Shown here one piece after another: positions 16,715 through 25,507 of a DNA stretch of 64,000 nucleotides. The stretch is taken from the NCBI RefSeq assembly GCF_002368415.1, contig NZ_AP018290.1, forward strand, positions 4,911,614 to 4,975,613. Reading direction: 5' to 3'. How positions within the stretch are numbered: position 1 is the stretch's first letter; every line of letters begins with the position of its first letter. The notes under the pieces were generated by a model. It had not been told where the DNA came from and made no database searches. It worked only from the letters and a program-made list of their open reading frames with translations. The stretch comes from Calothrix sp. NIES-4105. Its GTDB lineage: Bacteria > Cyanobacteriota > Cyanobacteriia > Cyanobacteriales > Nostocaceae. The translations under genes and the position numbers were made by a program.

Positions 16715-18928
16715 CTAAGGTGTAGGTGTCGGTGTTGATGTTGGTGTCGGTGTCAGTATCGGTGTTGATGTTGGTGTTGGCGCCACCGTTGGTGTAGGTG
16801 ATGGTGACAATGTTGTAGGAGTCACCGTTGGTTCCACTGTTGGAGTTGCTGTTGGAGATGGCGCCACAGGGTTAGTAGCAGAAATATTAAGCGTATAATC
16901 TAAATCACTCGAACCGGAAGAAGCTACAACAAACTCGTAAAATCCATCTTCGGGCAATGTTAATGATAAGCTTCGCTTCGTAGAATCTTCTAAAAATCTT
17001 TGGCTACCACTCGGTGAATATACTGATAGTAAAACTTTGCTGTTTGCATCTAGTTTTAATTCTAACTTTTGATTTTGTGCAAGGTCGGCGATAAATACTC
17101 TACCATCACCTGGTTTAAGTGTTCCACCTGTTTTTGTACTCGTGGCGCCTGTATTAAATACGAGTTTCTTAAATGAGCTGCCAGCAACAATTGCATTCAG
17201 TTTATCATTTACAAACCCATGCCAAACTTGTCCAATTGGTTGGTCGATAAAATTCCTACCGCGCTGTTCTGGAAATTGCCGATAAAATGCAGCGTCTCCT
17301 AAATCATAAAGCGAACGACTACCGACATTAATTTTATTAACTTCAACTTTCCAGCGGTCACGTTCCGCTGCGGTAAAAGTACCTAGCTTACTGCGTGAGT
17401 CAGAACTTAATGGTGAAAGCTTGTTTAAAACCGAAGCTGCTGTTTCATCCCATTTAGTTCGTAAAGCAGCATCTTCGGGAGCATCAGTTAATGTACGTCC
17501 CTTTAAACTAGGGTTTTTATCCCAAAAAACTTGATTTACTAAATTTACATAGAAATTAAAGTCTATACCTAATTGTTGGCGCCGATTTTTTAATGTTTCT
17601 TTTCTTGCTCTTTCTTCAGGAGAATAGCTAGCTTCGGGGTCAGTAGGTTGATTATTAGTAGGAGTGGGACTAGTGGTTGATTGTGGTGTATTACTATTAG
17701 ATATATCCTGTGAACCAATTAAGTTTCTTGCACCCCATACACCTGCACTAACGACACCAGCTGTTACTATTAATGCGACAGCAACTTTTCCAGGTGTCCA
17801 CCCAGTGGGAGTAGGAACTGCGGATGGAGAATTAGGAATTGGAGCATTGGTATTTTGTGTTTCCCGCCTTTGAGTTGGGGTACCAGGAGATACAGCAACT
17901 GTTGCTTTGGTTTGTTCTTGTTGGGGTGGTAACTGTGTTGGTGGAAATTCTGTTGCCGGAAATTGTGTGGCAGGATAATTAATAGGTGAGTTAAGCGCTA
18001 ACATTACTTGTCTTGCATTTTGATACCGTTCAGAAGGCATCGGCGCCAGCATTCTATCAAGTATTTGCCCAAAATTAGGAGTTAGATTAATTTCTCGGCG
18101 CCACTGCCAAGTTAAGTTGTAATTATCTATAAGTTCTTGCGGTTGTTTTCCTGTAAGTAATACTAATACTGTTACAGCCAATGCATATAAATCACTATGC
18201 GGTTCTACAATCCCTGTTTGCATTTGCTCAGGAGGAGCATAGCCAATTTTACCTAGTAGTGTTGCTGGAGGGGAAGGTACATTTTGACCAGTTTGATAGT
18301 ACTGCGAAGCAACAGCGGCAACTACTTGTTTAACACCACCAAAATCTATAAGTACAGGTAATTGGTCTTGTGAACGTAAAATTAAATTATCGGGAGAAAT
18401 ATCACGGTGAATTACACCCATTGAGTGAATATAATCTAAAACAGGCAAGATTTGCTGTAATAACAACTTAACTTCTGTCTCACTAAACCGCATTCCAGAA
18501 CCTAAGCGCGCGTCAAGTAACGAACGGTAATTTTGCCCTTCAACATAATCTTGAACTATAAATAAATATTCTTTACCCCCTAAGTTGCTGCGGAACAGTT
18601 CACGAAAACGTGGAATTTGGGGATGCTGAAGCTTGTAGAGTACAGTTGCTTCACGCTGAAACAGTTCTTCAGCTTTTTGCAGAACGTAATCAGTTTGTAC
18701 TTGTGGTGAAAACTCCTTAATTACACAAAGTTCGCGAAAGCGGTTAATATCCTCAGCTAAGTAGGTTTTTCCAAAACCACCTTGCCCAATTTGCCGTACA
18801 ACTAAATAGCGTTCTCCCAAAGCTACCCCTGGTTGAATACTTAGCTGAACTACAGTATCTATTTTTTCGCCACAGTGCAGGCAAAATTTACTACCTGCTG
18901 GGTTTTCGTGTCCTTTGGAACAATACAT
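16715..18928 (-). CDS. Membrane Ser/Thr protein kinase with Cys4 knuckle and PPC-like C-terminal domain
   Basis: 737 aa. Order: a Cys4 zinc knuckle (MYCSKGHENPAGSKFCLHCG); kinase domain about 40-310 with GQGGFGKTYLAED (glycine loop), CVIKEF (ATP Lys), VIHRDISPDNLIL (catalytic loop) and LIDFGGVKQVV (DFG); a Pro/Thr/Gln linker; one membrane helix near 380-402 (VALIVTAGVVSAGVWGA); an extracytoplasmic region; a PPC-like beta domain ending about 680 (GFYEFVVASSGSSDLDYTL); and a tail of about 40 residues almost only Pro, Thr and Ser. It should phosphorylate proteins in the cytosol and sense something outside the membrane. The tail is encoded by degenerate GGTGTTGGTGTCGG-type repeats. The neighbour at 19125 is a paralogue in the same direction. 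Confidence 0.9.
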   Translation of the reverse strand: MYCSKGHENPAGSKFCLHCGEKIDTVVQLSIQPGVALGERYLVVRQIGQGGFGKTYLAEDINRFRELCVIKEFSPQVQTDYVLQKAEELFQREATVLYKLQHPQIPRFRELFRSNLGGKEYLFIVQDYVEGQNYRSLLDARLGSGMRFSETEVKLLLQQILPVLDYIHSMGVIHRDISPDNLILRSQDQLPVLIDFGGVKQVVAAVASQYYQTGQNVPSPPATLLGKIGYAPPEQMQTGIVEPHSDLYALAVTVLVLLTGKQPQELIDNYNLTWQWRREINLTPNFGQILDRMLAPMPSERYQNARQVMLALNSPINYPATQFPATEFPPTQLPPQQEQTKATVAVSPGTPTQRRETQNTNAPIPNSPSAVPTPTGWTPGKVAVALIVTAGVVSAGVWGARNLIGSQDISNSNTPQSTTSPTPTNNQPTDPEASYSPEERARKETLKNRRQQLGIDFNFYVNLVNQVFWDKNPSLKGRTLTDAPEDAALRTKWDETAASVLNKLSPLSSDSRSKLGTFTAAERDRWKVEVNKINVGSRSLYDLGDAAFYRQFPEQRGRNFIDQPIGQVWHGFVNDKLNAIVAGSSFKKLVFNTGATSTKTGGTLKPGDGRVFIADLAQNQKLELKLDANSKVLLSVYSPSGSQRFLEDSTKRSLSLTLPEDGFYEFVVASSGSSDLDYTLNISATNPVAPSPTATPTVEPTVTPTTLSPSPTPTVAPTPTSTPILTPTPTSTPTPTP

Positions 18929-18974
18929 ATAAATTTAATAGTTAAAAGTGCTGAGTGAGTCGTGCTGAGTATTG

Positions 18975-19116
18975 AGGAACAGAGTTAAGAGTTAGGAGTT
19001 AGAAGTTAAGAGTTAGGAGTTAGAAGTTAAGAGTTAGGAGTTAAGAGTTAGGAGTTGAAAGTTAGAGTGATTATATTTATAACTTATAACTTTACACTCA
19101 GCACTCAGCACTCATT
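18975..19116. repeat. Two short tandem repeats between the kinase genes
   Basis: GAGTTAGGAGTTA/GAAGTTAAGA-type pentamer and heptamer units run over 18985-19060. CACTCAG units run over 19093-19125. The same CACTCAG word occurs inside genes at 52140-52170 and 63783-63833. Confidence 0.75.
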
Positions 19117-19124
19117 ACTCAGCA

Positions 19125-20843
19125 CTAATTTGATTCCAGTTTACTAACCTTGGACGCTGCAATTGCATACCATATTTGACCAAACGTCGGTTGATTGAGT
19201 TTCCCACGTCGTTGTCCGGGAAACAAGCTATCAAATGTACGGTTGGTATCGTTGTTAAGTTGTGTAATCGTATATTTACCGAAATCACCAGCTTCGGCTT
19301 TTTGCTTCCAAGTCTGATAATCTTGCCCAGAGTAACTTCCCAACCTTTTACGCGCGTCGCTACTAAGGTTAGCTTGTTCTAATTTATCGAGTAATTCTTT
19401 ACCAATATTAAGCCATTGCTGACGTAACGCTTCATCCTCGGCACCACTGCTTAAATTTCTACCCTCTAAGTCAGGGTTTCTGGAATAAAAAATATAGTTA
19501 ACCGTTTGAGTAAAGAAACCTTGAGGAATTTCTAATGCGGCACGCCGACTAGCTAAATTACCATTACCACTACTACTATTGCTTTTAGTGGTTTCGGAGG
19601 AAGAATCTGAGTTACCACCAGGTAAACTAGGTAAACTAGGTAAGGAAATACTCGGCAGTGAAATCGATGATACACCTTTGACTACTGCATTAACTATACC
19701 TAAAGCTCCAGCACAAACTAAAACTATCGCTGTTGTAGTTACAGCACTAACAGCAAGTGGACGCATCCACATCGGCAACGGCAACGTTTGAACAGCCATT
19801 TGTGTTCTGGAATGCAAATTACCCGCGCGTCGAGCAGGCGCCGCTATCATTGTTTTTATTTTTGTAACATTTGTATTGACTTTATTCACAGCAGGTACAG
19901 CTACAGGTGAAAGTTTCTGTAAATCCTTTATTACTTGTTCTGCGTTTTGGTAGCGGTCGCTTGGTTTATACGCGACCATTTTCTTTAATATTTTTTCTAA
20001 TCCCTGGCTGACCTTTATCTCTGTACCCCAGCGCCAAGCTCCTTGGAAACTGTCATAAAGATTTTGTGGTTCTTTACCACTTATCAGTACTAAAGTACTG
20101 ACTCCTAGTGAATATAAATCACTACAAGGAAAAGCTTTACCTTGACGTAGTTGCTCTTCAGGTGCGTAACCTTTTTTGCCTAACAACGTCCGGTTGGCGC
20201 CCATTTGCGTCATCCAAAACCCTTGAGAAGCAGGAATTTGCTTAACTCCACCAAAGTCAATTAACACAGGCTGATTATCAAAGCTTCGTAAAATTATATT
20301 ATCAGGAGAAATATCGCGGTGAATTACATCTTGGGAATGGATATAGCTCAACACAGGCAGCATTTGCTTAAGCAACAAAGTTACTTCATCCTCGCTAAAG
20401 CCATTTTGCCCATAAGTAAGACGCTTGTCTAATAAATCCCAGTAAGTGTCACCCTCAATATAATCTTGTACCAAAAAGAAAAAATCCTTCTGCCCAAACT
20501 TCGTAGAGAGCGAAGCGTGAAACTTAGGAATTTGCGGATGTTGCAGCTTCTTAAGCACATTTGCTTCGCGTTCAAACAATTCCTTTGCTTTTCGGATATC
20601 TTCTGGTTTTTCTACTTGAGGTGCAAACTCCTTAAGAACACACTTTTGGTTAGACTGCTGGTTAGACTTTTGTAAGTCTTCAGCTAAGTAAGTACGTCCA
20701 AACCCACCTTGCCCCAACTGATTTAAAATTTTATAGCGACCAATAATAATTTCCCCTTGCGGTAGTGGCAAAGACTCACCGCATTGGATACAAAAACGAT
20801 TACCTGTAGTATTCGCGTGTTGTTTGCTGCAATAGATGTGCAT
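19125..20843 (-). CDS. Membrane Ser/Thr protein kinase, second tandem copy
   Basis: 572 aa. It starts with a Cys4 knuckle (YCSKQHANTTGNRFCIQCGE), then a kinase domain with GQGGFGRTYLAED, CVLKEF, VIHRDISPDNIIL and LIDFGGVKQIP, then a Lys/Arg-rich linker, one membrane helix near residues 360-388 (AVTTTAIVLVCAGALGIVNA), a Ser/Asn-rich spacer and a C-terminal region of about 130 residues that matches the equivalent part of the kinase at 16715 (ARRAALEIPQGFF, NPDLEGRNL, QPTFGQIWYAI). It lacks the PPC-like domain and the Pro/Thr tail. All kinase motifs look active. Tandem duplication is likely. Upstream the next gene is divergent. Confidence 0.9.
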   Translation of the reverse strand: MHIYCSKQHANTTGNRFCIQCGESLPLPQGEIIIGRYKILNQLGQGGFGRTYLAEDLQKSNQQSNQKCVLKEFAPQVEKPEDIRKAKELFEREANVLKKLQHPQIPKFHASLSTKFGQKDFFFLVQDYIEGDTYWDLLDKRLTYGQNGFSEDEVTLLLKQMLPVLSYIHSQDVIHRDISPDNIILRSFDNQPVLIDFGGVKQIPASQGFWMTQMGANRTLLGKKGYAPEEQLRQGKAFPCSDLYSLGVSTLVLISGKEPQNLYDSFQGAWRWGTEIKVSQGLEKILKKMVAYKPSDRYQNAEQVIKDLQKLSPVAVPAVNKVNTNVTKIKTMIAAPARRAGNLHSRTQMAVQTLPLPMWMRPLAVSAVTTTAIVLVCAGALGIVNAVVKGVSSISLPSISLPSLPSLPGGNSDSSSETTKSNSSSGNGNLASRRAALEIPQGFFTQTVNYIFYSRNPDLEGRNLSSGAEDEALRQQWLNIGKELLDKLEQANLSSDARKRLGSYSGQDYQTWKQKAEAGDFGKYTITQLNNDTNRTFDSLFPGQRRGKLNQPTFGQIWYAIAASKVSKLESN

Positions 20844-20939
20844 AGCGCAGTTAGGACATTAAGGGGGTTTTTAGTAAATTGCTACAACGTTGAGCGTCGC
20901 TATTACGGAAATATCACTTTTTAACATCAAATTACTCCA

Positions 20940-22460
20940 TTGACAACTATGATGAATCCAGAAGAAAAAAGACAGTATGCTATTGAGGCATTTTCCGATT
21001 TTTTAAATACCTCCCTAGATACTCGACTCCAGCGACATTGTGACACAGAACCAACTTCAACAGCTTTGAAGCTATTTAATAATGTCGCTGCAACCGTGCC
21101 TGCATACAAGACCTTCTTATCACAAAACGGTATTAATCCTGCCAGCATTCAAACAGAGAGCGATTTTCAAGCGCTTCCACCCTTAACAAAGCAAAACTAC
21201 CTACAAAAACATTCTCTGCCTGATTTGTGTCGTTACGGACAAATTGAAACCAGCGATATGATAGCAGCATCTTCTGGTTCAACAGGTAAACCAACGTATT
21301 GGTGTAGGTTTTTCGCTGACGAATTAGAAATTACTACACGCTTCGAGCAAATCTTCCACGATAGCTTTTTCGCAGATACCCGTCGCACCCTCGCAGTTAT
21401 TTGTTTTACCCTCGGTACTTGGGTAGGTGGAATGTTCACAACTAACTGCTGTCGTTATCTAGCAATGAAAGGTTATCCAATAACAGTTATTACTCCTGGT
21501 AACAATAAAGATGAAATATTACGTGTTGTCTCGGAACTCGGCACCAACTTTGAGCAAGTCGTGTTATTAGGGTATCCACCATTTCTCAAAGACGTTATAG
21601 ATACAGGAATTGCGCGCGGTGTTGAGTGGCAGCAGTACAACATTAAACTAGTAACAGCAGGAGAAGTATTCAGCGAAGAATGGCGAAGTTTAGTAGCAGA
21701 AAGAATAGGTTCACAAAACCCCTGTTATGATTTTGCATCATTATATGGAACCGCCGATGCAGGGGTATTAGGCAACGAAACACCATTATCTATATGCATT
21801 CGTAGATTTTTAGCAGAAAACCCCTCAGCAGCACGCGCTCTATTTGGAGAATCACGTTTACCTACACTTGTACAGTATGACCCAATGAGTCGTTTTTTTG
21901 AAGTAGAAGACGGCGCCTTACTATTCTCCGGCAACAACGGCATCCCATTAATCAGGTATAATATTTTAGATAACGGTGGTGTTATCACTTATGATAAAAT
22001 GATTGAATTTTTGCAAGGATGGGGATTCAATGTGGCACAGGCATCTTGCCTGTGCAGTCAAAGAGGCATAAGAAATTTACCATTCGTTTACGTATTCGGA
22101 CGCTCAAACTTCACAGTTTCATACTTCGGCGCCAACATATACCCAGAAAACGTCACAGTCGGTTTAGAAGTACCAGAAATTAGAGAATGGGTAACAGGTA
22201 AATTTGTCTTACAAGTAATAGAAGACAGCGATAAAAATAGACATTTAACAGTCACCGTAGAACTGGCGCCGAATATTGAAGCAAGCGTTGACAAAAAACA
22301 AGCAATAACAACATCTATATTGACACAACTAAGGCGCCTCAACAGCGAATTTGCAAATTACGTACCAGCCGAATATCAGGCGCCGCAGGTTACATTAAAA
22401 TTACATGGTGATGGCGAGTACTTTCCCATAGGCGTAAAACATCGATATACACGCGCATAA
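20940..22460 (+). CDS. Phenylacetate-CoA ligase (PaaK)-like adenylate-forming enzyme
   Basis: 506 aa. The phosphate-binding motif ASSGSTGKPTYWCRF near residue 110 and the later SLYGTADAGVLGNETPL and RYNILDNGGVITYD mark an ANL-superfamily enzyme of the PaaK branch, which activates a carboxylic acid as acyl-AMP and usually transfers it to CoA or a carrier. The substrate is unknown. Near residue 365 the segment NVAQASCLCSQRG is encoded by a dispersed hairpin repeat (22035-22055) inserted in frame, in a loop region, without breaking the protein. Start: two ATGs at 20940 region (MTTMMNPEEK); the third Met may also serve. No partner genes adjoin; the kinase upstream is divergent and Uma2 downstream is convergent. 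Confidence 0.75.
   Translation: MTTMMNPEEKRQYAIEAFSDFLNTSLDTRLQRHCDTEPTSTALKLFNNVAATVPAYKTFLSQNGINPASIQTESDFQALPPLTKQNYLQKHSLPDLCRYGQIETSDMIAASSGSTGKPTYWCRFFADELEITTRFEQIFHDSFFADTRRTLAVICFTLGTWVGGMFTTNCCRYLAMKGYPITVITPGNNKDEILRVVSELGTNFEQVVLLGYPPFLKDVIDTGIARGVEWQQYNIKLVTAGEVFSEEWRSLVAERIGSQNPCYDFASLYGTADAGVLGNETPLSICIRRFLAENPSAARALFGESRLPTLVQYDPMSRFFEVEDGALLFSGNNGIPLIRYNILDNGGVITYDKMIEFLQGWGFNVAQASCLCSQRGIRNLPFVYVFGRSNFTVSYFGANIYPENVTVGLEVPEIREWVTGKFVLQVIEDSDKNRHLTVTVELAPNIEASVDKKQAITTSILTQLRRLNSEFANYVPAEYQAPQVTLKLHGDGEYFPIGVKHRYTRA
22035..22055. repeat. Dispersed hairpin repeat inside the PaaK-like gene
   Basis: GCACAGGC / GCCTGTGC, an 8-bp perfect stem with ATCTT loop, translated as part of AQASCLCS. 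Confidence 0.7.
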
Positions 22461-22479
22461 TGATCCCCCACCCCCGTAA

Positions 22480-22496
22480 GGTGGGCACTGCCCACC
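22480..22496 (+). terminator. Hairpin after the PaaK-like gene
   Basis: GGTGGGCA-C-TGCCCACC, followed by ATTTTCT. It serves the plus-strand gene and perhaps also the convergent Uma2 gene; same repeat type as 7124-7140. Confidence 0.55.
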
Positions 22497-22535
22497 ATTT
22501 TCTATAGAAATTCAAGATTAAGCATGTTATTGTTG

Positions 22536-23111
22536 TTACCAAACTAGCCTCATGTCTAAAACAAAACCTAGTAGCACATCTTCTCCTAATAATGTTGCAG
22601 GAGAATCTAATATTTCAACTTCTTGTCCCAAGCGATAAATTTCTACACGACGATTTTTTCTATCTATTAACCAACCTAATCTAACTTCTGCTGCCATATA
22701 TTCGCGCATTTTAGCTTGAGTTTCACTCAAACTATCAGATGGGGACATTAACTCCAACACAAAGTCAGGAGCAATAGGGGGAAATTTTTCTCGTTCAGAA
22801 GGTGTAAGTGCATTCCATCTGTCTATTTGTATCCACGATACATCGGGGGAACGGTCGGGACCATTGGGAAGTTTAAAACAAGTTGAAGAGTCAAATACTT
22901 CCCCTAGTTCGGTTTGTTCGTTCCACAGTACAAACCGTGTAGTAAGTTTGGCATTGCGTTTCCCTGTTTCTCCTCCTGTTGGTGGCGCCACTATTAGTTG
23001 TCCCCATTGATTACGTTCAAATTTGAGTTCAGGATTATCCTGACATAGTTGATAAAATTGGTCGTCTGTCAGCTTTACTACGTTATTCAAGTTAATGGTA
23101 AGGGAAATCAT
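22536..23111 (-). CDS. Uma2 family protein (DUF820), copy 1
   Basis: 191 aa. Residues FYQLCQDNPELKFERNQWGQ, SPDVSWIQIDRW, PPIAPDFVLELMSPSDSL and MREYMAAEVRLGWLIDRKNR carry the acidic and Lys positions of the PD-(D/E)XK fold used by Uma2 proteins. Hundreds of these exist in cyanobacteria; they are called putative endonucleases, but a biological role is not established. It is a close paralogue of the gene at 32762-33337 (most residues the same). Single gene, no signal peptide. ATG at 23111. Confidence 0.85.
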   Translation of the reverse strand: MISLTINLNNVVKLTDDQFYQLCQDNPELKFERNQWGQLIVAPPTGGETGKRNAKLTTRFVLWNEQTELGEVFDSSTCFKLPNGPDRSPDVSWIQIDRWNALTPSEREKFPPIAPDFVLELMSPSDSLSETQAKMREYMAAEVRLGWLIDRKNRRVEIYRLGQEVEILDSPATLLGEDVLLGFVLDMRLVW

Positions 23112-23309
23112 GGTATCGTGTAAAAGCAGCGATTCACTTTATTTTAGCGTAAAGTCGTTAGTTAACAGTCGTTATCTCAGTACAAGGCATAACCTTTTTG
23201 TCAATAAAAATACAGATTAACCCATTTTAGATTAATACAGCAAAGTCTTCCACATAAATTGCTTAGTTTTAGAACTGTGTCATTTTAGATAAGGTAAAAT
23301 AATCTTAAA

Positions 23310-23670
23310 TCACCAATTATACTGATTTAAAACAATAAATTGAGCTTGTAAAGAAAGCCCAGTGTTTTGCAAATTATTTATAGCTTTGACTATTGCTGTA
23401 TAACTCATATTCTTCATTGGGTCAGCATCTTGATATATTGCTAAAATTCCCGAATGTTCTGGGTTCGCTTCGTGAATTGCCAGAAAATCATCGCAGTTAC
23501 GGGTAAGTAATATTCTTTGTTGAACTCTGGCTAGTTCCATTACAGATGCATCAGGTATACCAGTCACACCAGCCTCACCAATTGTTAATACATCATGACC
23601 ATCTGCCCGTAGCATTTCAATAAGACGGCGAGAAGAGTGTGTCTTCATCTACAAATATTCTAAGACTCAA
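23310..23670 (-). pseudogene. DUF5615 PIN-like toxin, frameshifted near its N-terminus
   Basis: From a TTG at 23670, overlapping the antitoxin stop, the frame reads MSLRIFVDEDT. That is the normal start of DUF5615 PIN-like proteins, with the acidic FVDED needed for the nuclease site. The continuation HSSRRLIEMLRADGHDVLTI is one frame away, so one base has been lost or gained near 23640. The conserved rest follows (RILLTRNCDDFLAIH). The open frame beginning with ATG at 23648 would make 112 residues without the first acidic cluster, so it should be inactive as a nuclease. The partner antitoxin directly upstream is intact. Confidence 0.75.
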
Positions 23671-24163
23671 TACTAACACCCCGTTCTTTCAATCGATAAA
23701 GTTCTTCCTGGGCTTCCATCTTGATTAGTTCTTTATTCGCTTCGCAGTAACGAATAATTTCATTAATTGCATCTAATGGTAAATCAAAATTCTCAGCTGC
23801 TTCTTCGGTGCTAAGTTCATTTACCAGGATATCTTGCCAAACAGTAGAAGCTAAAAGGCGTCGTCCTTTTACATAAAGCTGTCGTCTCCAAGGATGTGGA
23901 CGGGATACTAAATATTTCCAAGTTGACTGTGGTGGTGGTTCTAGTTCGGGTATAACCAGATGAATTTGCTCGTTTGGTGTTACAAGTCTTATTTGGTAGC
24001 CTTGTTGCAGATAATTTTGGAGAACCGTTACCACTGATATTGAACGTAAAATCGTTTCTTTGGTAGTTGTGACTCCCATTGCTTGTCGCAACCACTCTAT
24101 TTGCGCTTCTTGTTCAGGTGACACATTGAAATTTTGCCGTTTTGTTTCTCCTGCTTGGCTCAT
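23660..24163 (-). CDS. DUF433-like antitoxin, partner of the DUF5615 protein
   Basis: 167 aa. Residues 10-45 (FNVSPEQEAQIEWLRQAMGV) look like a short DNA-binding segment. The region from about 88 on (HPWRRQLYVKGRRLLASTVW, NELSTEEAAENFDLPLDAIN, EIIRYCEANKELI) is the helix-turn-helix-containing DUF433 module, typically found with DUF5615 toxins. It should bind and neutralise the toxin and repress the operon. Its stop codon overlaps the original toxin start (TTGAGTCTTAG), the usual coupling in this pair. Intact, ATG at 24163. Confidence 0.75.
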   Translation of the reverse strand: MSQAGETKRQNFNVSPEQEAQIEWLRQAMGVTTTKETILRSISVVTVLQNYLQQGYQIRLVTPNEQIHLVIPELEPPPQSTWKYLVSRPHPWRRQLYVKGRRLLASTVWQDILVNELSTEEAAENFDLPLDAINEIIRYCEANKELIKMEAQEELYRLKERGVSIES

Positions 24164-24358
24164 TGGGGTTATGGTTATATGAGTATATTATGAGTATAGC
24201 TTACTCATGTGTCTCGTATAGATTTATTGTCTGCAATCAATATGGACAGGGTACAGAGGGCGCCTATTCCATTTAATCGAACAGACTGCTCTTGACGCTG
24301 ACAATGCAATTGCATTACTATAATCTGTGAAATCTGGCTGACAAACTTGGAAGTACTT

Positions 24359-24688
24359 ATGGCTAGAGATTTAATTCAAGCCCAATCAACGCTTACTCAC
24401 CGATACCAAACTACGATTCCTGATAGTGTGCGAAAAGCTTTGGGCTTAAATAAGCGCGATAAAATTAATTACGCCATTCAGCCAAACGGTCAAGTTATCA
24501 TCTCAAAGGCTGAACAGCTAGAGGATGACCCTGTGCTTGGACAGTTTTTGGATTTTATTGTTGAAGACATTAAAAAGAATCCTCAGCACATTCAGGCTAT
24601 TAGTTCTTCTATCGTTAACCGTGTTCAGTCCTTAGTTGCCGATGTTGAGTTTGATATTGATGCACCACTATCTGATGAGGATGAATAA
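24359..24688 (+). CDS. prlF: PrlF-family antitoxin (AbrB-like)
   Basis: 109 aa from the ATG at 24359 (MARDLIQAQS); an in-frame TTG/ATG lies 12 bases upstream. STLTHRYQTTIPDSVRKALG and INYAIQPNGQVIISKA are the swapped-hairpin AbrB fold of PrlF/SohA, which binds DNA and the YhaV toxin. The tail PLSDEDE is acidic as usual. It is followed after 2 bases by the yhaV-like gene, so the order antitoxin then toxin of the PrlF-YhaV system is kept. Confidence 0.85.
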   Translation: MARDLIQAQSTLTHRYQTTIPDSVRKALGLNKRDKINYAIQPNGQVIISKAEQLEDDPVLGQFLDFIVEDIKKNPQHIQAISSSIVNRVQSLVADVEFDIDAPLSDEDE

Positions 24689-24690
24689 GT

Positions 24691-25080
24691 TTGTCCACAA
24701 GCGAACCGTTGGTAATTAATGGGTGGAGTATTTTTGCTCATCCCCTTTTTCTCGACCAGTTTGAACAACTTTTGACATCTGTTGAACTTCTCCGGCAAAA
24801 TGACCCCCAAAATTATCACAAGAAAAATGCTGCTAAACGTTTGGCAGCTATAGCTAAACTTGTATTTGAAGTTATTCCTCAAGACCCAACGCGCAGTGAG
24901 TACCGTCAAGGCAACACTCTAGGCGCCGAGTATAAACATTGGAAAGCAGCGAAATTTTTCCAACAGTATCGATTGTTCTTTAGATATCACCAAGAAGGTA
25001 AGATTATAGTATTTGCTTGGGTAAATGATGAAGACTCGACAGAAGACAAAATTATTGAAATTCGGAAACATTGCTGTTAA
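24691..25080 (+). CDS. yhaV: YhaV-family toxin with altered C-terminus
   Basis: 129 aa. INGWSIFAHPLFLDQFEQL, AKLVFEVIPQDPTRSEYRQG, YKHWKAAKFFQQYRLFFRYH and IIVFAWVNDED are the core of YhaV, a RelE-superfamily ribosome-dependent or free mRNA nuclease. The start is TTG, 2 bases after the prlF stop. Normal YhaV proteins continue after NDED with about 25-30 residues (a Lys-Thr-Asp-Ala-Tyr segment and a GHPP motif). Here only STEDKIIEIRKHCC follows, and no other frame restores the family sequence, so the 3' end has been replaced. Activity is doubtful because the family's C-terminus contributes catalytic residues. Confidence 0.75.
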   Translation: MSTSEPLVINGWSIFAHPLFLDQFEQLLTSVELLRQNDPQNYHKKNAAKRLAAIAKLVFEVIPQDPTRSEYRQGNTLGAEYKHWKAAKFFQQYRLFFRYHQEGKIIVFAWVNDEDSTEDKIIEIRKHCC

Positions 25081-25237
25081 CGAGCATCTGGCAGCATCAC
25101 CCGATAAAAGTTGCGCCTGCTAAACAACCAGAAATTTTGTTTGGTAGTTAAGCCCTTTGTGCATTCCTACCTGTTACTAAGAACGCCAGTGCTGCAACTG
25201 TAAACATTTATGCTTAAGATGGCACTGTTACGTATAT

Positions 25238-25489
25238 TTAGATTGATAAACTTGGGTTTGGCACCTGCTGAGATACTGTGTCTAGACTTGGCTCAGAGTA
25301 TGGTTTTACGTCATTTTGATGAACTGCAAACCAAGCAATAGTTGTGCCATCTTCGCGGGAAAATTCAACTTCGTAAGCTTCATCACCATATACTTCTAAA
25401 ATAATGCCAATTGCTCCAATTGAGACTCCTCTATCTTGATAGCGGTCTGTAATAAGTTGAATAACTGAATATTGTTCCAGTAGCATCAT
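25238..25489 (-). CDS. DUF4926 protein
   Basis: 83 aa. The core DRYQDRGVSIGAIGIILEVY and AYEVEFSREDGTTIAWFAVH matches DUF4926, a small beta-barrel-like family (KOW/SH3-like pattern: G-D/A-I-G-I-I-L ... YEVEF). It is the second gene of a two-gene unit with the DUF6883 gene 18 bases upstream. These two families are regularly found side by side, and a toxin-antitoxin role has been suspected, but I know of no proof. No signal peptide. Confidence 0.8.
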   Translation of the reverse strand: MMLLEQYSVIQLITDRYQDRGVSIGAIGIILEVYGDEAYEVEFSREDGTTIAWFAVHQNDVKPYSEPSLDTVSQQVPNPSLSI

Positions 25490-25507
25490 GAATTACCCTC
25501 GACATTA

